NCBI GenBank assembly: GCA_903933915.1
Contig: CAIZLW010000082.1
Span: forward strand, 1 to 64,000
Length of the DNA stretch: 64,000 bases
Reading direction: 5' to 3'
DNA from: an uncultured beta proteobacterium
Lineage (GTDB): Bacteria; Pseudomonadota; Gammaproteobacteria; Burkholderiales; SG8-41
Every line of letters begins with the position of its first letter. Positions within the stretch are counted from its first letter, which is position 1. This document shows positions 1-12,883 of the stretch, piece after piece. Made by a program: the position numbers and the translations under genes. The notes under the pieces were generated by a model. The model made no database searches. It was given only the letters and a program-made list of their open reading frames with translations, and had not been told where the DNA came from.

Positions 1-171
1 GCGCTCCAGTGCCTCCGCCAGCAGGTTGACGTGGCGGTCGGGTCGGCCGCCCTTGCCGTGCATCACCACGATGCCGATCGCCGGTGCGTTTTGTGCCGAA
101 ACCGGAGCGGTGAACAGAGTCGGGGTCAGTGCGGCCGCCATAACAACCAGCAGGTGTTTGAAATGCTTCAT
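1..171 (-). CDS. Secreted alpha/beta-hydrolase-like protein, 5' part only (runs off window start)
   Basis: Reverse-strand translation MKHFKHLLVVMAAALTPTLFTAPVSAQNAPAIGIVVMHGKGGRPDRHVNLLAEALER: signal peptide plus a hydrolase-like 'VVMHGKGG' strand/loop. Confidence 0.5.
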   Translation of the reverse strand, partial: MKHFKHLLVVMAAALTPTLFTAPVSAQNAPAIGIVVMHGKGGRPDRHVNLLAEALER

Positions 172-228
172 AGGGAGACTCCGTAAGTCGGTGAAGTGCG
201 GATGCGGCAACAACCCATTGTCGACCGC

Positions 229-3687
<3,459 letters not shown>

Positions 3688-3752
3688 CGGAGACCGTCGT
3701 GAAAAGGGCGCTATTATAAACGCGCCCCCTGACGCTTCCCCTGGAAATCCCC

Positions 3753-4883
3753 ATGCGCAGACTGCTGACCCTGATGTGTCTGATTGCCATCGTTATCGCG
3801 CCGGCCCATGCGCAAACCGTGCAATCCGATAAACACGCCTTCCGCGTGGTCACGCTGGTGCGCGGCCTGCAGAATCCGTGGTCCATGGCCTTTCTGCCCG
3901 ACGGCCGCATGCTGGTCACCGAGCGCGAAGGCCGGCTGCGCATTGTTAGCAAGGATTTCAAACTTGATCCGAAACCGGTCGAAGGCTTGCCTGAGATCGT
4001 CGCCACTGGCCAGGGCGGCCTGTTCGACGTGGCGATACATCCGCAATACGCGCAGAACGGCTGGATCTACTGGGCCTATAACGCCCCCGGCCCGGGCGGC
4101 TGGGGCACGACACTGGCGCGCGGAAAACTGATTAGTGACGCAAATAATTACCGCATGACCGAGGTTCAGTTGCTGTTCAGCATGGAACCGAAAACGCGCA
4201 GCGGCCAGCATTTCGGCGGCCGCATCGTGTTTGACGGTAAAGGTATTGTTTATCTGACGCTCGGCGATCGCGGCGACAAGCCGCGCGCGCAAAAGCTCGA
4301 TGACCACGCCGGTTCGGTGATCCGCCTGCACGACGACGGCCGCGTGCCCGCCGACAATCCCTTTGTGAATCGTGCTGGCGCGAAACCGGAGAAGTTCACG
4401 CTGGGCAACCGCAATATGCAGGGCGCAGCGTTACATCCGCAAACGGCTGAGTTGTGGACCCATGAACACGGCCCGCAGGGCGGCGACGAAATCAACGTGA
4501 TGCGCGCCGGCCGCAACTACGGCTGGCCGGTGATCAGCTATGGCGTCAACTACGGCATCGGCACCAAAATCGGCGAAGGCAATGCCAAACCCGGCATGGA
4601 GCAGCCGTTGCATTATTGGGTGCCGTCGATCGCGCCGTCGGGCATGGCTTTTTATACCGGAGACAAATTTCCGAACTGGAAAGGCAATCTGCTGGCCGGT
4701 GCGCTGCGCGACGAGATGCTGGTGCGGCTGGAATTGAACGGCGAGAAGATTGTGCGCGAAGAGCGGCTGCTCAAGGGGCAGATCGGGCGTATCCGCGATG
4801 TGCGTGTGGGATCGGACGGGTTTGTTTATCTGCTTACGGATGAGCGGGATGGGGTGGTGTTGCGGTTGGAGTCATATAGATAA
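3753..4883 (+). CDS. PQQ-dependent aldose sugar dehydrogenase-like (YliI/Asd family)
   Basis: Signal peptide; NPWSMAFLPDGRMLVTEREGRLR, GLFDVAIHPQY, HEHGPQGGDEINVMRAGRNYGWP motifs. Confidence 0.88.
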   Translation: MRRLLTLMCLIAIVIAPAHAQTVQSDKHAFRVVTLVRGLQNPWSMAFLPDGRMLVTEREGRLRIVSKDFKLDPKPVEGLPEIVATGQGGLFDVAIHPQYAQNGWIYWAYNAPGPGGWGTTLARGKLISDANNYRMTEVQLLFSMEPKTRSGQHFGGRIVFDGKGIVYLTLGDRGDKPRAQKLDDHAGSVIRLHDDGRVPADNPFVNRAGAKPEKFTLGNRNMQGAALHPQTAELWTHEHGPQGGDEINVMRAGRNYGWPVISYGVNYGIGTKIGEGNAKPGMEQPLHYWVPSIAPSGMAFYTGDKFPNWKGNLLAGALRDEMLVRLELNGEKIVREERLLKGQIGRIRDVRVGSDGFVYLLTDERDGVVLRLESYR

Positions 4884-4954
4884 AAATAATAGAAAGTAAT
4901 GGAGTTGATTTCTTTTTCGAAGATGGCTGCCAGGACTGTTTGCTTCAGATTTTC

Positions 4955-5227
4955 TTAACGCGTTTCGTAAACGCTGGATCGGTGCCCGACCTTGACCACG
5001 ATGACGACCAACCGGTCATCGTGGATTTCATAAACAATTCGATAAACACCCTGACGCACACGGTAGCGGTTCTGTCCTGACAGTTTCACGCAACCGTCGC
5101 CACGTGGATTCAGGGCCAGGGTATTGATGCGGTCGAGGATGCGCCGGACATCCGCATTGGGGATCGCGCGCAGGTCCTTGGCCACCGACTGCTTGAAGGT
5201 GACCCTCCAGACCTCAGAGCTTGCCAT
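4955..5227 (-). CDS. RelE/ParE-superfamily toxin
   Basis: 90 aa; WRVTFKQSVAKDLRAIPNADVRRILDRI...LSGQNRYRVRQGVYRIVYEIHDDRLVVIVVKVGHRSSVYE is the classical RelE/ParE fold pattern. Confidence 0.9.
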   Translation of the reverse strand: MASSEVWRVTFKQSVAKDLRAIPNADVRRILDRINTLALNPRGDGCVKLSGQNRYRVRQGVYRIVYEIHDDRLVVIVVKVGHRSSVYETR

Positions 5228-5447
5228 TCGCTTTCAGGTCAGCGAGCAGGGCTTCGTAGGTCATCTCCGGTTCGGCTGCGCGCAGTTCGAAGGCGGCGAG
5301 GTCTTCCTGGTCTTCGCGCATCATCAGACGGACGGCCTCATCCACCAGTTCCGACACTGAAATCTGCGCGCTGGCGGCACGCATCCGTAATGCCTGGTGG
5401 ATGGCGGGGTCGAAGTAAATCGTTGATCTTTTGGATAAATTGCTCAT
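5214..5447 (-). CDS. Ribbon-helix-helix antitoxin
   Basis: MSNLSKRSTIYFDPAIHQALRMRAASAQISVSELVDEAVRLMM RHH N-terminus; overlaps the toxin start by 14 nt. Confidence 0.88.
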   Translation of the reverse strand: MSNLSKRSTIYFDPAIHQALRMRAASAQISVSELVDEAVRLMMREDQEDLAAFELRAAEPEMTYEALLADLKANGKL

Positions 5448-5477
5448 GACCGGATTCCGTGGATTTGCCTTCATCAT

Positions 5478-5498
5478 AACGTTATAACGTTGTAACGT
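5478..5498. promoter_or_regulatory. Putative antitoxin operator: perfect 14-bp palindrome AACGTTATAACGTT plus a third half-site GTAACGT
   Basis: Direct sequence reading, about 30 nt upstream of the antitoxin ATG. Confidence 0.6.
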
Positions 5499-5617
5499 CA
5501 AGATGCTGCGGGTTTCATGTCGATGGGGGCGCTATTGCGCAAAGGGGAGGCGGCGCCGGATTCCAGTAATATGCTTCGCTCCTTACGGGCTTCTCTTCAA
5601 GGCGTTTTGAACACAAC

Positions 5618-6475
5618 ATGTCATCTTCCAAATTTCCCGACTCCCGCTACCTGATCACCGCCCCCGAACTGGCCTCCTGCCTGCCCGAGGTCACGCTGAT
5701 CGATCTCCGCCCCGCCGAAGACTTCGCTGTCGGCCACATCGCCGGTAGCACCCATGTCGACATCTACGGTGTCAGCCTCAGCGATTCGTCTGAGGCGCCG
5801 CTGAATGCCTTCCTCACGATTTTCCGTGTGCTGTTCGGTTCGCGCGGCGTGCTCGCCGACCGGCAGGTGGTGATTTATGACCACGAGTCCGGCGAACGTG
5901 CGGCGCGGGCGGTGTGGCTGCTCGCGGTGCTGGGGCATCCGGATGTGCGCATTCTCGATGGCGGCACTCATGCGTGGATCGCGGCAGGGCAGAAACTGGT
6001 GCAGTTGACTGAAGCGCCGCCGGCTATGGATCCGACGAAAGCGCCGCCGACACCGCCGCCGTTCCGCGGCACGCTGAACATGGACCTGCTGGCGACGCGC
6101 TTTGATGTGCACAACGCCATCAACAATCCGGCTTACGCCATCGTCGATGTGCGTCGCGAGGGCGAATATCGCGGCACGGAAAAACGCGCGCGGCGTGTCG
6201 GCACGATTCCCGGTGCCTTGCCTATTTTCTGGCGCGAGCATCTGGATGCGCAGGGCGCGTTCCGCAAGCCCGACGAGATTCGTGCGCTGTATGAATCGAA
6301 GGGTGTGACGCCGGACAAGATCGTGATTCCGGTGTGTCACGGCGGTTACCGTTCGGCGAGCACCTTTATTGCACTGAAGTCGCTGGGTTATCCGCAGGTA
6401 CGCAACTACGTGTCGGCCTGGGGTGAGTGGGGCAACCGCGACGATTCGACGATTGTCATTCCGCCGGCGCCGTGA
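5618..6475 (+). CDS. Two-domain rhodanese-type sulfurtransferase
   Basis: LIDLRPAEDFAVGHIAGSTHVD and IVDVRREGEYRG..., catalytic-loop motif VCHGGYRSAS. Confidence 0.92.
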   Translation: MSSSKFPDSRYLITAPELASCLPEVTLIDLRPAEDFAVGHIAGSTHVDIYGVSLSDSSEAPLNAFLTIFRVLFGSRGVLADRQVVIYDHESGERAARAVWLLAVLGHPDVRILDGGTHAWIAAGQKLVQLTEAPPAMDPTKAPPTPPPFRGTLNMDLLATRFDVHNAINNPAYAIVDVRREGEYRGTEKRARRVGTIPGALPIFWREHLDAQGAFRKPDEIRALYESKGVTPDKIVIPVCHGGYRSASTFIALKSLGYPQVRNYVSAWGEWGNRDDSTIVIPPAP

Positions 6476-6516
6476 CAGAAGTGGTGCCCGCTGGTTTTGC
6501 GCCGCCTCTGGGACCT

Positions 6517-6548
6517 AAAAAAGTTAATAAAAACAAAACGTTATGACC
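6517..6548 (+). repeat. AT-rich dispersed element, copy B
   Basis: AAAAAAGTTAATAAAAACAAAACGTTATGACC, intergenic downstream of the rhodanese gene. Confidence 0.6.
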
Positions 6549-6674
6549 GATCCGCCGTCCAGGGCTTGAAAAGTCGTGTCCGGAACCATAAGTATTCTCT
6601 AATATATAAGGGCAGCTCCCCGTTTAATCCGCATCCGTTGCGGGACGGTAATACACCGAAAGTGCGAGGTCACC

Positions 6675-7103
6675 ATGCTGAGATTCGATGTGCCGCAGGT
6701 CTGGTCCAACGTGATCCGTTGGGAAGCGTTCATCACCTTTGTGCTGAGCGGGATCGCGTTGCTGGTCGCGCCCTGGGTGATGTTGCTGCTGGTCGTGCAG
6801 GGTTTTGTGCGCGGCTTCATCGGCCACCACCGCTGCCCGGCGCATCTACTGTGGAAAAAAATTGCCGAATCCCGGCAATGGGGCGGCAAAAAGGAAAATG
6901 CTGGCGCCAAGATGTTCGCCAACAAGATCCTGTTCCTGGCGAGCGCGGTGTCGATGGTGTTGTACTTTTCAGGCAGCGCGTTGTGGGTGGTGCCCTGCGC
7001 AGCGCTGATCGTGTTTTCGTTCATGGAATGGGCGTTGTCGTTCTGCGTGGCCTGTTGGGCTTACGGCTTCTGGTATCAGCACTTTCCACCCAAGATGGAG
7101 TGA
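6675..7103 (+). CDS. DUF4395-like integral membrane protein
   Basis: 142 aa, 4 hydrophobic segments, MLRFDVPQVWSNVIRWEAFITFVLSG. Confidence 0.65.
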   Translation: MLRFDVPQVWSNVIRWEAFITFVLSGIALLVAPWVMLLLVVQGFVRGFIGHHRCPAHLLWKKIAESRQWGGKKENAGAKMFANKILFLASAVSMVLYFSGSALWVVPCAALIVFSFMEWALSFCVACWAYGFWYQHFPPKME

Positions 7104-7208
7104 GCGTGCTGGTGCCGGCATCGCCAGTCCATATACTGAGGCAGCGCTGACCACACCACGGCCGCTGCGCCTATAATCGAGGCTTCCCTGTTTTTGACTG
7201 AGAGCACC

Positions 7209-8147
7209 ATGCCGCAGATCACCGCTTACGAAGACGCCAAGGCAACCCGCAAAGAACGCCAGGTTCCGACCGGGACCGCATGGCGGACCAATTTTATCGA
7301 TCCCGATCCGCAGAATGCGGCTACGCCGCAGGCCTTTCTGGTGGAAGGCACATCGGGTCGCGTGATCAAGCCGCATTTCCATGACTACGACCAGTATCAG
7401 GTCATCGTCAGCGGCGACGGACTGATGGGCAAACATCAGCTGACGGTCAACGCTGTGCATTATTCGCGCGCCCACACGCCTTATGGCCCGATCCTGTTCG
7501 GCGAGGGCATGGGTTTCCTGACGCTGCGCGCGGTGAAGGACGGCGGTGCGCAGTATCTGGATGATCCGGAAAATCGTGCCAAGCTCGATGCGGTCAACAA
7601 CCGTCATCCCTTCCAGGTCACTGAAGCACCGCAGTTCAAAGCGGTGACTTCCGGCGCGGCGATTCATGACTTCAGCGAGATCAAGGACGAGCAGGGGCTG
7701 TCGAGCCACTCGATGAGTGTGGCGCCGAATGCCAGGGCGATGGCGCCGGACCCTTCGGACAGCAACGGCCAGTATCTGATTGTGGTGCGCGGCAGCCTGA
7801 TCTATCAGGGCAAGGAGTACAAGGCGCTGACGGTGGCCTTCGTGAAGCCGGAAGAAGGCCGTCTTGAACTGACTGCAGGCGCGGAAGGGCTGGATGTGCT
7901 GGTGCTGAATTTTCCGCGTGCCAGTGCCGGAGCCCGTGTTGCAGCCGCGGCGCCGCAGGTCGCGAAAAGCGCGCCGGGCACCCGCGTCTGGCAGTGCGCG
8001 TTGTGCGCTTTTGTTTATGACGAAGCCCAGGGCATGCCGGACGAAGGCATTGCGCCGGGCACGCCGTGGGAAGACGTACCGGAGACCTGGTATTGCCCGG
8101 ACTGTTCGGCGAGCAAGAGCGAATTCCAGATGACACTGGTCAGCTGA
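7209..8147 (+). CDS. Cupin-domain protein with C-terminal rubredoxin domain
   Basis: Cupin-like HFHDYDQYQVIVSG; C-terminal WQCALCAFVYDEAQGMPDEGIAPGTPWEDVPETWYCPDCSASKSEF (CXXCXXXY...CPDC). Confidence 0.88.
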   Translation: MPQITAYEDAKATRKERQVPTGTAWRTNFIDPDPQNAATPQAFLVEGTSGRVIKPHFHDYDQYQVIVSGDGLMGKHQLTVNAVHYSRAHTPYGPILFGEGMGFLTLRAVKDGGAQYLDDPENRAKLDAVNNRHPFQVTEAPQFKAVTSGAAIHDFSEIKDEQGLSSHSMSVAPNARAMAPDPSDSNGQYLIVVRGSLIYQGKEYKALTVAFVKPEEGRLELTAGAEGLDVLVLNFPRASAGARVAAAAPQVAKSAPGTRVWQCALCAFVYDEAQGMPDEGIAPGTPWEDVPETWYCPDCSASKSEFQMTLVS

Positions 8148-8165
8148 TCAAGCCGGACACGATCG

Positions 8166-8198
8166 AGGCGCAGCGCGCGGCATGCGCTGCGCCTTTTT
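8166..8198 (+). terminator. Rho-independent terminator
   Basis: AGGCGCAGCGC-gcggcat-GCGCTGCGCCT followed by a T-run. Confidence 0.85.
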
Positions 8199-8238
8199 CA
8201 TTGCGGGGCATTGGACAACCGTTTGCGGATTCAACGAC

Positions 8239-9324
8239 ATGGCATTTCAATTAAATGACACGCCCGCCGCATGGACCGCGGCCGAACTCGATGCCGACCG
8301 GCGCTGGCTGTTCACGCTGGATGAGCGCGCGCGCTGCGATCTGGTCGCCGCGCTGACCCGGGCGCTGGACCGTGACAAATCGCATTTTGATTATTGTCGC
8401 GATGACTTTGATCTCGGCAGCGCCTATCCGGTGCTCGCCGCAGCCTTCGCCGAGATGCAACGCGGGCGCGGCGTCGCGCTGGTGCGCGGCCTGCCGCGCG
8501 AGGGTCTGGATGAAAAGGACTTCGAAATGCTGACCTGGGGCATCGGCCTGCATTTCGGCGTTGGCCGGCCGCAGGGTAAACAAAGCCACTACATCTCGGC
8601 GGTGCGTGATGCCGGCAACGCTTATCGAACCGGCACCGGCCGCGGCTACAACTCGAACGCCGAGCTCGATTTTCATACCGATTCCACCGACGTCGTCGCG
8701 CTGAGCTGCTACAACAAAGCGGCCGAGGGCGGCATGAGCATCACCACCAGTTCGGTGGCGGCGTATCAGGCGATGCGGCGTGAACATCCGAATCTCGCCG
8801 AACTGCTGCATGAACCGATTCATTTCAGCCGCCAGGGCGAACAGGCGCCGGACGAGGCGGCGTCCTATCCGCATCCGGTTTTTGATGCGGTGGACGGCAG
8901 GCTGTTCAGCAAATGGAACCGCAATCGCGTGACCTCGGCACAGAAGATCGAGGGCGTGCCGCAGCTGTCGAAAAAACAGTGGGATGCGCTGGAGGCGTTT
9001 GACGCGCTGGTGCGCCGTGCCGACCTTGCACATTCGATGTGGCTGCAGCCGGGCGATCTGCAGATCATCAACAGCCATGTCACGCTGCATTCGCGCACCG
9101 ATTTCCGCGACCACGATGATCCGGCGCAGAAGCGCCTGCTGTTCCGGCTGTGGCTGGCGCCCGCCGCCGGTGACCGTTTGCCGGAGAGCTGGCGCGTACT
9201 GTACAAGGCCGTTGCCCCCGGCACGGTGCGCGGGGGTATCATCGGCCAGCAGCATGACGCCGCGCGCAAGGCTTTCGAAGCGCGGCAGGCAGCCGCACTC
9301 GGCATGCGGCTTCACGACGGCTGA
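8239..9324 (+). CDS. TauD/TfdA-family (Fe/2OG-type) dioxygenase-like protein
   Basis: MAFQLNDTPAAWTA...; HxD-type DFHTDSTDVVALSC, distal GDLQIINSHVTLHSRTDF and RLLFRLWL. Confidence 0.85.
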   Translation: MAFQLNDTPAAWTAAELDADRRWLFTLDERARCDLVAALTRALDRDKSHFDYCRDDFDLGSAYPVLAAAFAEMQRGRGVALVRGLPREGLDEKDFEMLTWGIGLHFGVGRPQGKQSHYISAVRDAGNAYRTGTGRGYNSNAELDFHTDSTDVVALSCYNKAAEGGMSITTSSVAAYQAMRREHPNLAELLHEPIHFSRQGEQAPDEAASYPHPVFDAVDGRLFSKWNRNRVTSAQKIEGVPQLSKKQWDALEAFDALVRRADLAHSMWLQPGDLQIINSHVTLHSRTDFRDHDDPAQKRLLFRLWLAPAAGDRLPESWRVLYKAVAPGTVRGGIIGQQHDAARKAFEARQAAALGMRLHDG

Positions 9325-9339
9325 TCTGAAGGAGGCGCC

Positions 9340-10263
9340 ATGATGTTGCGCCTGCAGTCGATGACGAGGTGGCGCAACGTGATGCTGGCGGTGCTGCTTT
9401 GTGCCGCCGCACCCTGCAGTGCCATCGATCATGTCAATGAATATGACGTGGCATTGCGCGAGGAAGTGGTTCGTATCCCGTTGCCTTCTGAAGCGCGCAG
9501 GCCGGCGCTGATCGCAACCACTTATCGACCGCAGGGCAACGGGCCGTTTCCGCTGATCGTGCTCAATCACGGCAGTCCTGCAAGCGTCGCCGAGCGCGAA
9601 AAAATGGGCCGTTATCGCGTGCTCGACCGCGTGCAGGAGTTTGTCATCCGCGGCTATGCGGTCGTGGTGCCGATGCGCCGCGGTTACGGATCGACCGGCG
9701 GGGCATGGGCGGAGAACTTTGGCCGTTGCGCCGCGCCGGATTATTACGCCGCCGGTGAGCAGGCGGCGATGGATGTTGTGAACGCGATGACCCATGTCGC
9801 AAGATTGCCGTGGGTGGATCGCCAGCAGATCGTGCTGGCGGGGCAGTCTGCCGGCGGTTTTGCCGCCATCGCTGCGGCCAGCAAGCAGCCTGCAGGTGTG
9901 GTCGCGGTAGTCAATTTTTCCGGCGGTCGCGGCGGCCGGCCGGATAGCCATCCCGGTGAACCCTGTGACGCCGAAAACATGAAACGGGCGATCAGCCGTT
10001 ACGCGCAGACCATCCGTGTGCCGGTGTTATGGCATTACGCCGAGAACGATCGTTATTTTTCGCCGGATCATGTGCGTGACTGGTTTCGCGCATTCGAAGC
10101 GGCTGGTGCGACTGGCACGCTGGTGATGCAGCCGCCATTCGGCAGCGATGGTCATAACCTCTTTGCTTCACCTGCAGGTCGTCCCATCTGGACGGCCGCT
10201 TTTGATATGTTCATGCTCCGCAACGGTTATTCGCTGCCCATGCGGGCGAATAAAAACCAATAA
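9340..10263 (+). CDS. Secreted dienelactone hydrolase-type alpha/beta hydrolase
   Basis: Signal peptide; VLNHGSP, GQSAGGFAAI nucleophile elbow, terminal GHNLF His. Confidence 0.82.
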   Translation: MMLRLQSMTRWRNVMLAVLLCAAAPCSAIDHVNEYDVALREEVVRIPLPSEARRPALIATTYRPQGNGPFPLIVLNHGSPASVAEREKMGRYRVLDRVQEFVIRGYAVVVPMRRGYGSTGGAWAENFGRCAAPDYYAAGEQAAMDVVNAMTHVARLPWVDRQQIVLAGQSAGGFAAIAAASKQPAGVVAVVNFSGGRGGRPDSHPGEPCDAENMKRAISRYAQTIRVPVLWHYAENDRYFSPDHVRDWFRAFEAAGATGTLVMQPPFGSDGHNLFASPAGRPIWTAAFDMFMLRNGYSLPMRANKNQ

Positions 10264-10288
10264 AAACAATAATTTCGTTATTTTCTGG
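10246..10288 (+). repeat. AT-rich dispersed element, copy C (core partly doubled, overlaps a stop codon)
   Basis: GCGAATAAAAACCAATAAAAACAATAATTTCGTTATTTTCTGG. Confidence 0.55.
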
Positions 10289-10289
10289 T

Positions 10290-10709
10290 TTACTTTCCCG
10301 GCGCCTGTGTGCGCAGGCCCTGGATCAGGATCTGCGCAGCGTTGAGCTCACCGCGTGCAGCGGAGAGTTTTTCCTGGTCAACCAGCGTGGATGCGGCAAA
10401 CAGGCGTTCCTCTGCCTTCAACATGTTGGGGCCGAACTGCGGATCGTTGGGGCGGCCATCGATGTTTTTCTGGCGGAACTGGCGCCACAGACGGTAGAGC
10501 TCTTCCATGTTGACGCGCGCACCGGCGACATCGTTTTTGCCGGCGGCAGATTGCGTTGCCGACAATGCGGATTCAATCATCACGATGTCGGTTCCGAAAT
10601 TGCCGGTCATCTGCCCCCGGGCCTGCGGCACGGCGGCGACGCAGCCCAGCGCCAGCAGCAATGCCAGCATCCAGTGGCGGATTGTGACGGAGTCAAAGGT
10701 GCGGGTCAT
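10290..10709 (-). CDS. Hypothetical exported protein
   Basis: Signal peptide MTRTFDSVTIRHWMLALLLALGCVAAVPQARG; helical remainder. Confidence 0.6.
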   Translation of the reverse strand: MTRTFDSVTIRHWMLALLLALGCVAAVPQARGQMTGNFGTDIVMIESALSATQSAAGKNDVAGARVNMEELYRLWRQFRQKNIDGRPNDPQFGPNMLKAEERLFAASTLVDQEKLSAARGELNAAQILIQGLRTQAPGK

Positions 10710-10776
10710 GGCGGCGATTTCCTGTGGGTGATGACTGTAGGACACTCTACTCCAGACGGGGTTCAGCGACAGTGCA

Positions 10777-11622
10777 CTATTGCACGAGTTTGATGACGAC
10801 GGCGCCGACGGTCACAACGGCGATGGCTGTCCATCGTACGCGGCTCAGGCGTTCGTCCAGCAGCGTGGCGGCGATCAACGCGCCGAAAATCACCGAGGTT
10901 TCGCGCAGTGCTGCGACCAGCGCAATCGGCGCCTGGGTCATCGCCCATAACGCAAGCCCGTAAGAGCCCAGCGTGCAGGCGCCGCCGAGCAGGCCGCGGT
11001 GCCAGTGCCGCCTGAAATAGCTGCGGGTGGCGCGGCCGTTGCGCGCGAGAAAGATTGCGACCAGCGGTATCGCGGTCAGCACAAACATCCAGCCGGTATA
11101 AGCCGCGGCCTGTTGCGACAGCCGCGCACCGATGCCGTCGGTCAGCGTGTAGACCACGATGATCGCCGCCGTTGCGAGGGCGAATAATGCGGCGCGGCCC
11201 TGGAAAGCACCCGTACGCCATGAATCAGCGGCGAGCAGCATGATCCCGCCGCTGATCAGCAGCACGCCCATCCAGCCGCCGGCAGAGGGGGATTCCGTCA
11301 GCAGCAACGCGGCGGCGACGGCCGACGCCACCGGCGCGGAGCCGCGCATGATCGGATAGGCAAAACTCAAATCGCCGTGACGGTAGGACTGCGCGACGAG
11401 CATAAAATAAATCACATGAATCAGGCCGGATGCGATCAGGAATGGCCAGCTTGCCGGCGCTGGCAGCGGCGCAAAAGGCAGCGCGCAGGCTGCAATCACG
11501 GCAGCGCAGGCGACAACCAGCACGGTGTCCAGCGTGCGATCGGTGCTGCCGCGGATCAGCGCGTTCCAGCAGGCATGGAGCAGGGCACCGAACAACACGG
11601 CAATCATAACGTCTGGAGTCAT
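10777..11622 (-). CDS. EamA/DMT-superfamily transporter
   Basis: 281 aa with about 10 TM segments; terminal ALRETSVIFGALIAATLLDERLSRVRW. Confidence 0.85.
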   Translation of the reverse strand: MTPDVMIAVLFGALLHACWNALIRGSTDRTLDTVLVVACAAVIAACALPFAPLPAPASWPFLIASGLIHVIYFMLVAQSYRHGDLSFAYPIMRGSAPVASAVAAALLLTESPSAGGWMGVLLISGGIMLLAADSWRTGAFQGRAALFALATAAIIVVYTLTDGIGARLSQQAAAYTGWMFVLTAIPLVAIFLARNGRATRSYFRRHWHRGLLGGACTLGSYGLALWAMTQAPIALVAALRETSVIFGALIAATLLDERLSRVRWTAIAVVTVGAVVIKLVQ

Positions 11623-11643
11623 GGGATGGACTGGTCTGCAGGG

Positions 11644-11928
11644 TCAGAGCGCTTGCAGGCGCTGCACGGCGATGATCATCAGCGGTATCAGCAGCAATAT
11701 CCAGCCCAGTCCTCGAACGGCTGACGGCAGAGTCGGGCGATCGACGCGCTTGTGCATCCAGCTCCAGACCGGGCTGCGGCTGATGGTGCCGGCATACCAG
11801 ATCATGCTCATGGCAAGTGCCAGCGGGGCCAGCAGTGCCAATGCGCCGTGCCAGCCCTCGCGCCGCCACATCGCCGAGAGGTAACCCAGGGCAATCAGCG
11901 CGGAGAGCAGCCGCTGGCGGTCAGGCAT
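11644..11928 (-). CDS. Small hypothetical membrane protein
   Basis: 94 aa, hydrophobic segments, sits in a minus-strand run of genes. Confidence 0.5.
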   Translation of the reverse strand: MPDRQRLLSALIALGYLSAMWRREGWHGALALLAPLALAMSMIWYAGTISRSPVWSWMHKRVDRPTLPSAVRGLGWILLLIPLMIIAVQRLQAL

Positions 11929-11931
11929 GGG

Positions 11932-12858
11932 TCAGTGATGTGCGGGTTCGGCCGAGCAGTGATCCGCGCAGGGTTCGGCTTCCAGTTGCAGCGTGACATG
12001 GTGGATGCCGAAACGCTCGTGCAGCACGACTTGTGCATCACGCAGGATGCCGTCGCCGGAACGTTCGTCGCGCACCACCAGGTGCGCGGTCAGCGCGGGT
12101 TCGGACGTGCTCATCGCCCAGACATGCAGGTCATGCACCGAGCCGACGCCGGCAATGGCGGCCAGCGACTGCCGCACTTCGATGACGCTGATGTGTTCGG
12201 GCACGCCGTCAAACAGCAGGTGCAGCGACTGGCGGAACATCGACCAGGTGCCGAAAATCACCACGATGGCGATGATAATGCCCGTCAGCGGATCGATCCA
12301 GGTCCAGCCCTGCCACAGGTAGAGCGCGCCGGCGATGATGACGCCCACTGAAACCAGCGCATCAGCGGCCATGTGCAGGAAGGCGCCGCGTATGTTCAGG
12401 TCGTTTTTGCCGCCGGACATGAACAGCATCGCCGTCGCGGCATTGATCAGCACGCCGATGGCGGCAACGAGCATCACCGTGCCGGCGGCGATCGGTGCCG
12501 GCTGCTGCAGCCGCTGAACGGCTTCCCAGCCCAGGGAACCCATCGCGACCAGCAGGATCGCGGCATTGACGAAGCTGGCGAGTATGGAGCCGCGCTGCCA
12601 GCCGTACGTCTTGCGCGAACTGGGCCGCAGTTTCCCCGCGGCATAGGCCATCCACGCCAGCAGAAGTCCACCGACGTCGCCGAGGTTGTGCGCGGCGTCG
12701 GCGAGCAGTGCAAGCGATCCGGTCTGGAAACCGTACCAGGCTTCAATGATGACAAAGCCGAGATTGAGCGCGATACCAATGGCGAACGCGCGGCCATGAC
12801 CGTTGCTGCCGTGGTCATGGCGGTGACCGTGATGGTCGTGCGCGTGGGTATGGGCCAT
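11932..12858 (-). CDS. Cation diffusion facilitator (ZitB/CzcD-like)
   Basis: His-rich N-terminus MAHTHAHDHHGHRHDH; LLADAAHNLGDVGGLLLAW and HMAADALVSVGV metal motifs. Confidence 0.95.
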   Translation of the reverse strand: MAHTHAHDHHGHRHDHGSNGHGRAFAIGIALNLGFVIIEAWYGFQTGSLALLADAAHNLGDVGGLLLAWMAYAAGKLRPSSRKTYGWQRGSILASFVNAAILLVAMGSLGWEAVQRLQQPAPIAAGTVMLVAAIGVLINAATAMLFMSGGKNDLNIRGAFLHMAADALVSVGVIIAGALYLWQGWTWIDPLTGIIIAIVVIFGTWSMFRQSLHLLFDGVPEHISVIEVRQSLAAIAGVGSVHDLHVWAMSTSEPALTAHLVVRDERSGDGILRDAQVVLHERFGIHHVTLQLEAEPCADHCSAEPAHH

Positions 12859-12883
12859 GCTGTGCGCTTGATCCGTAGCGGTT

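Noticed and set aside
8251-9951. 566-aa minus-strand ORF
   Set aside because: Antisense to the TauD and hydrolase genes, which have clear family motifs; Arg/His-rich shadow ORF typical of high GC.
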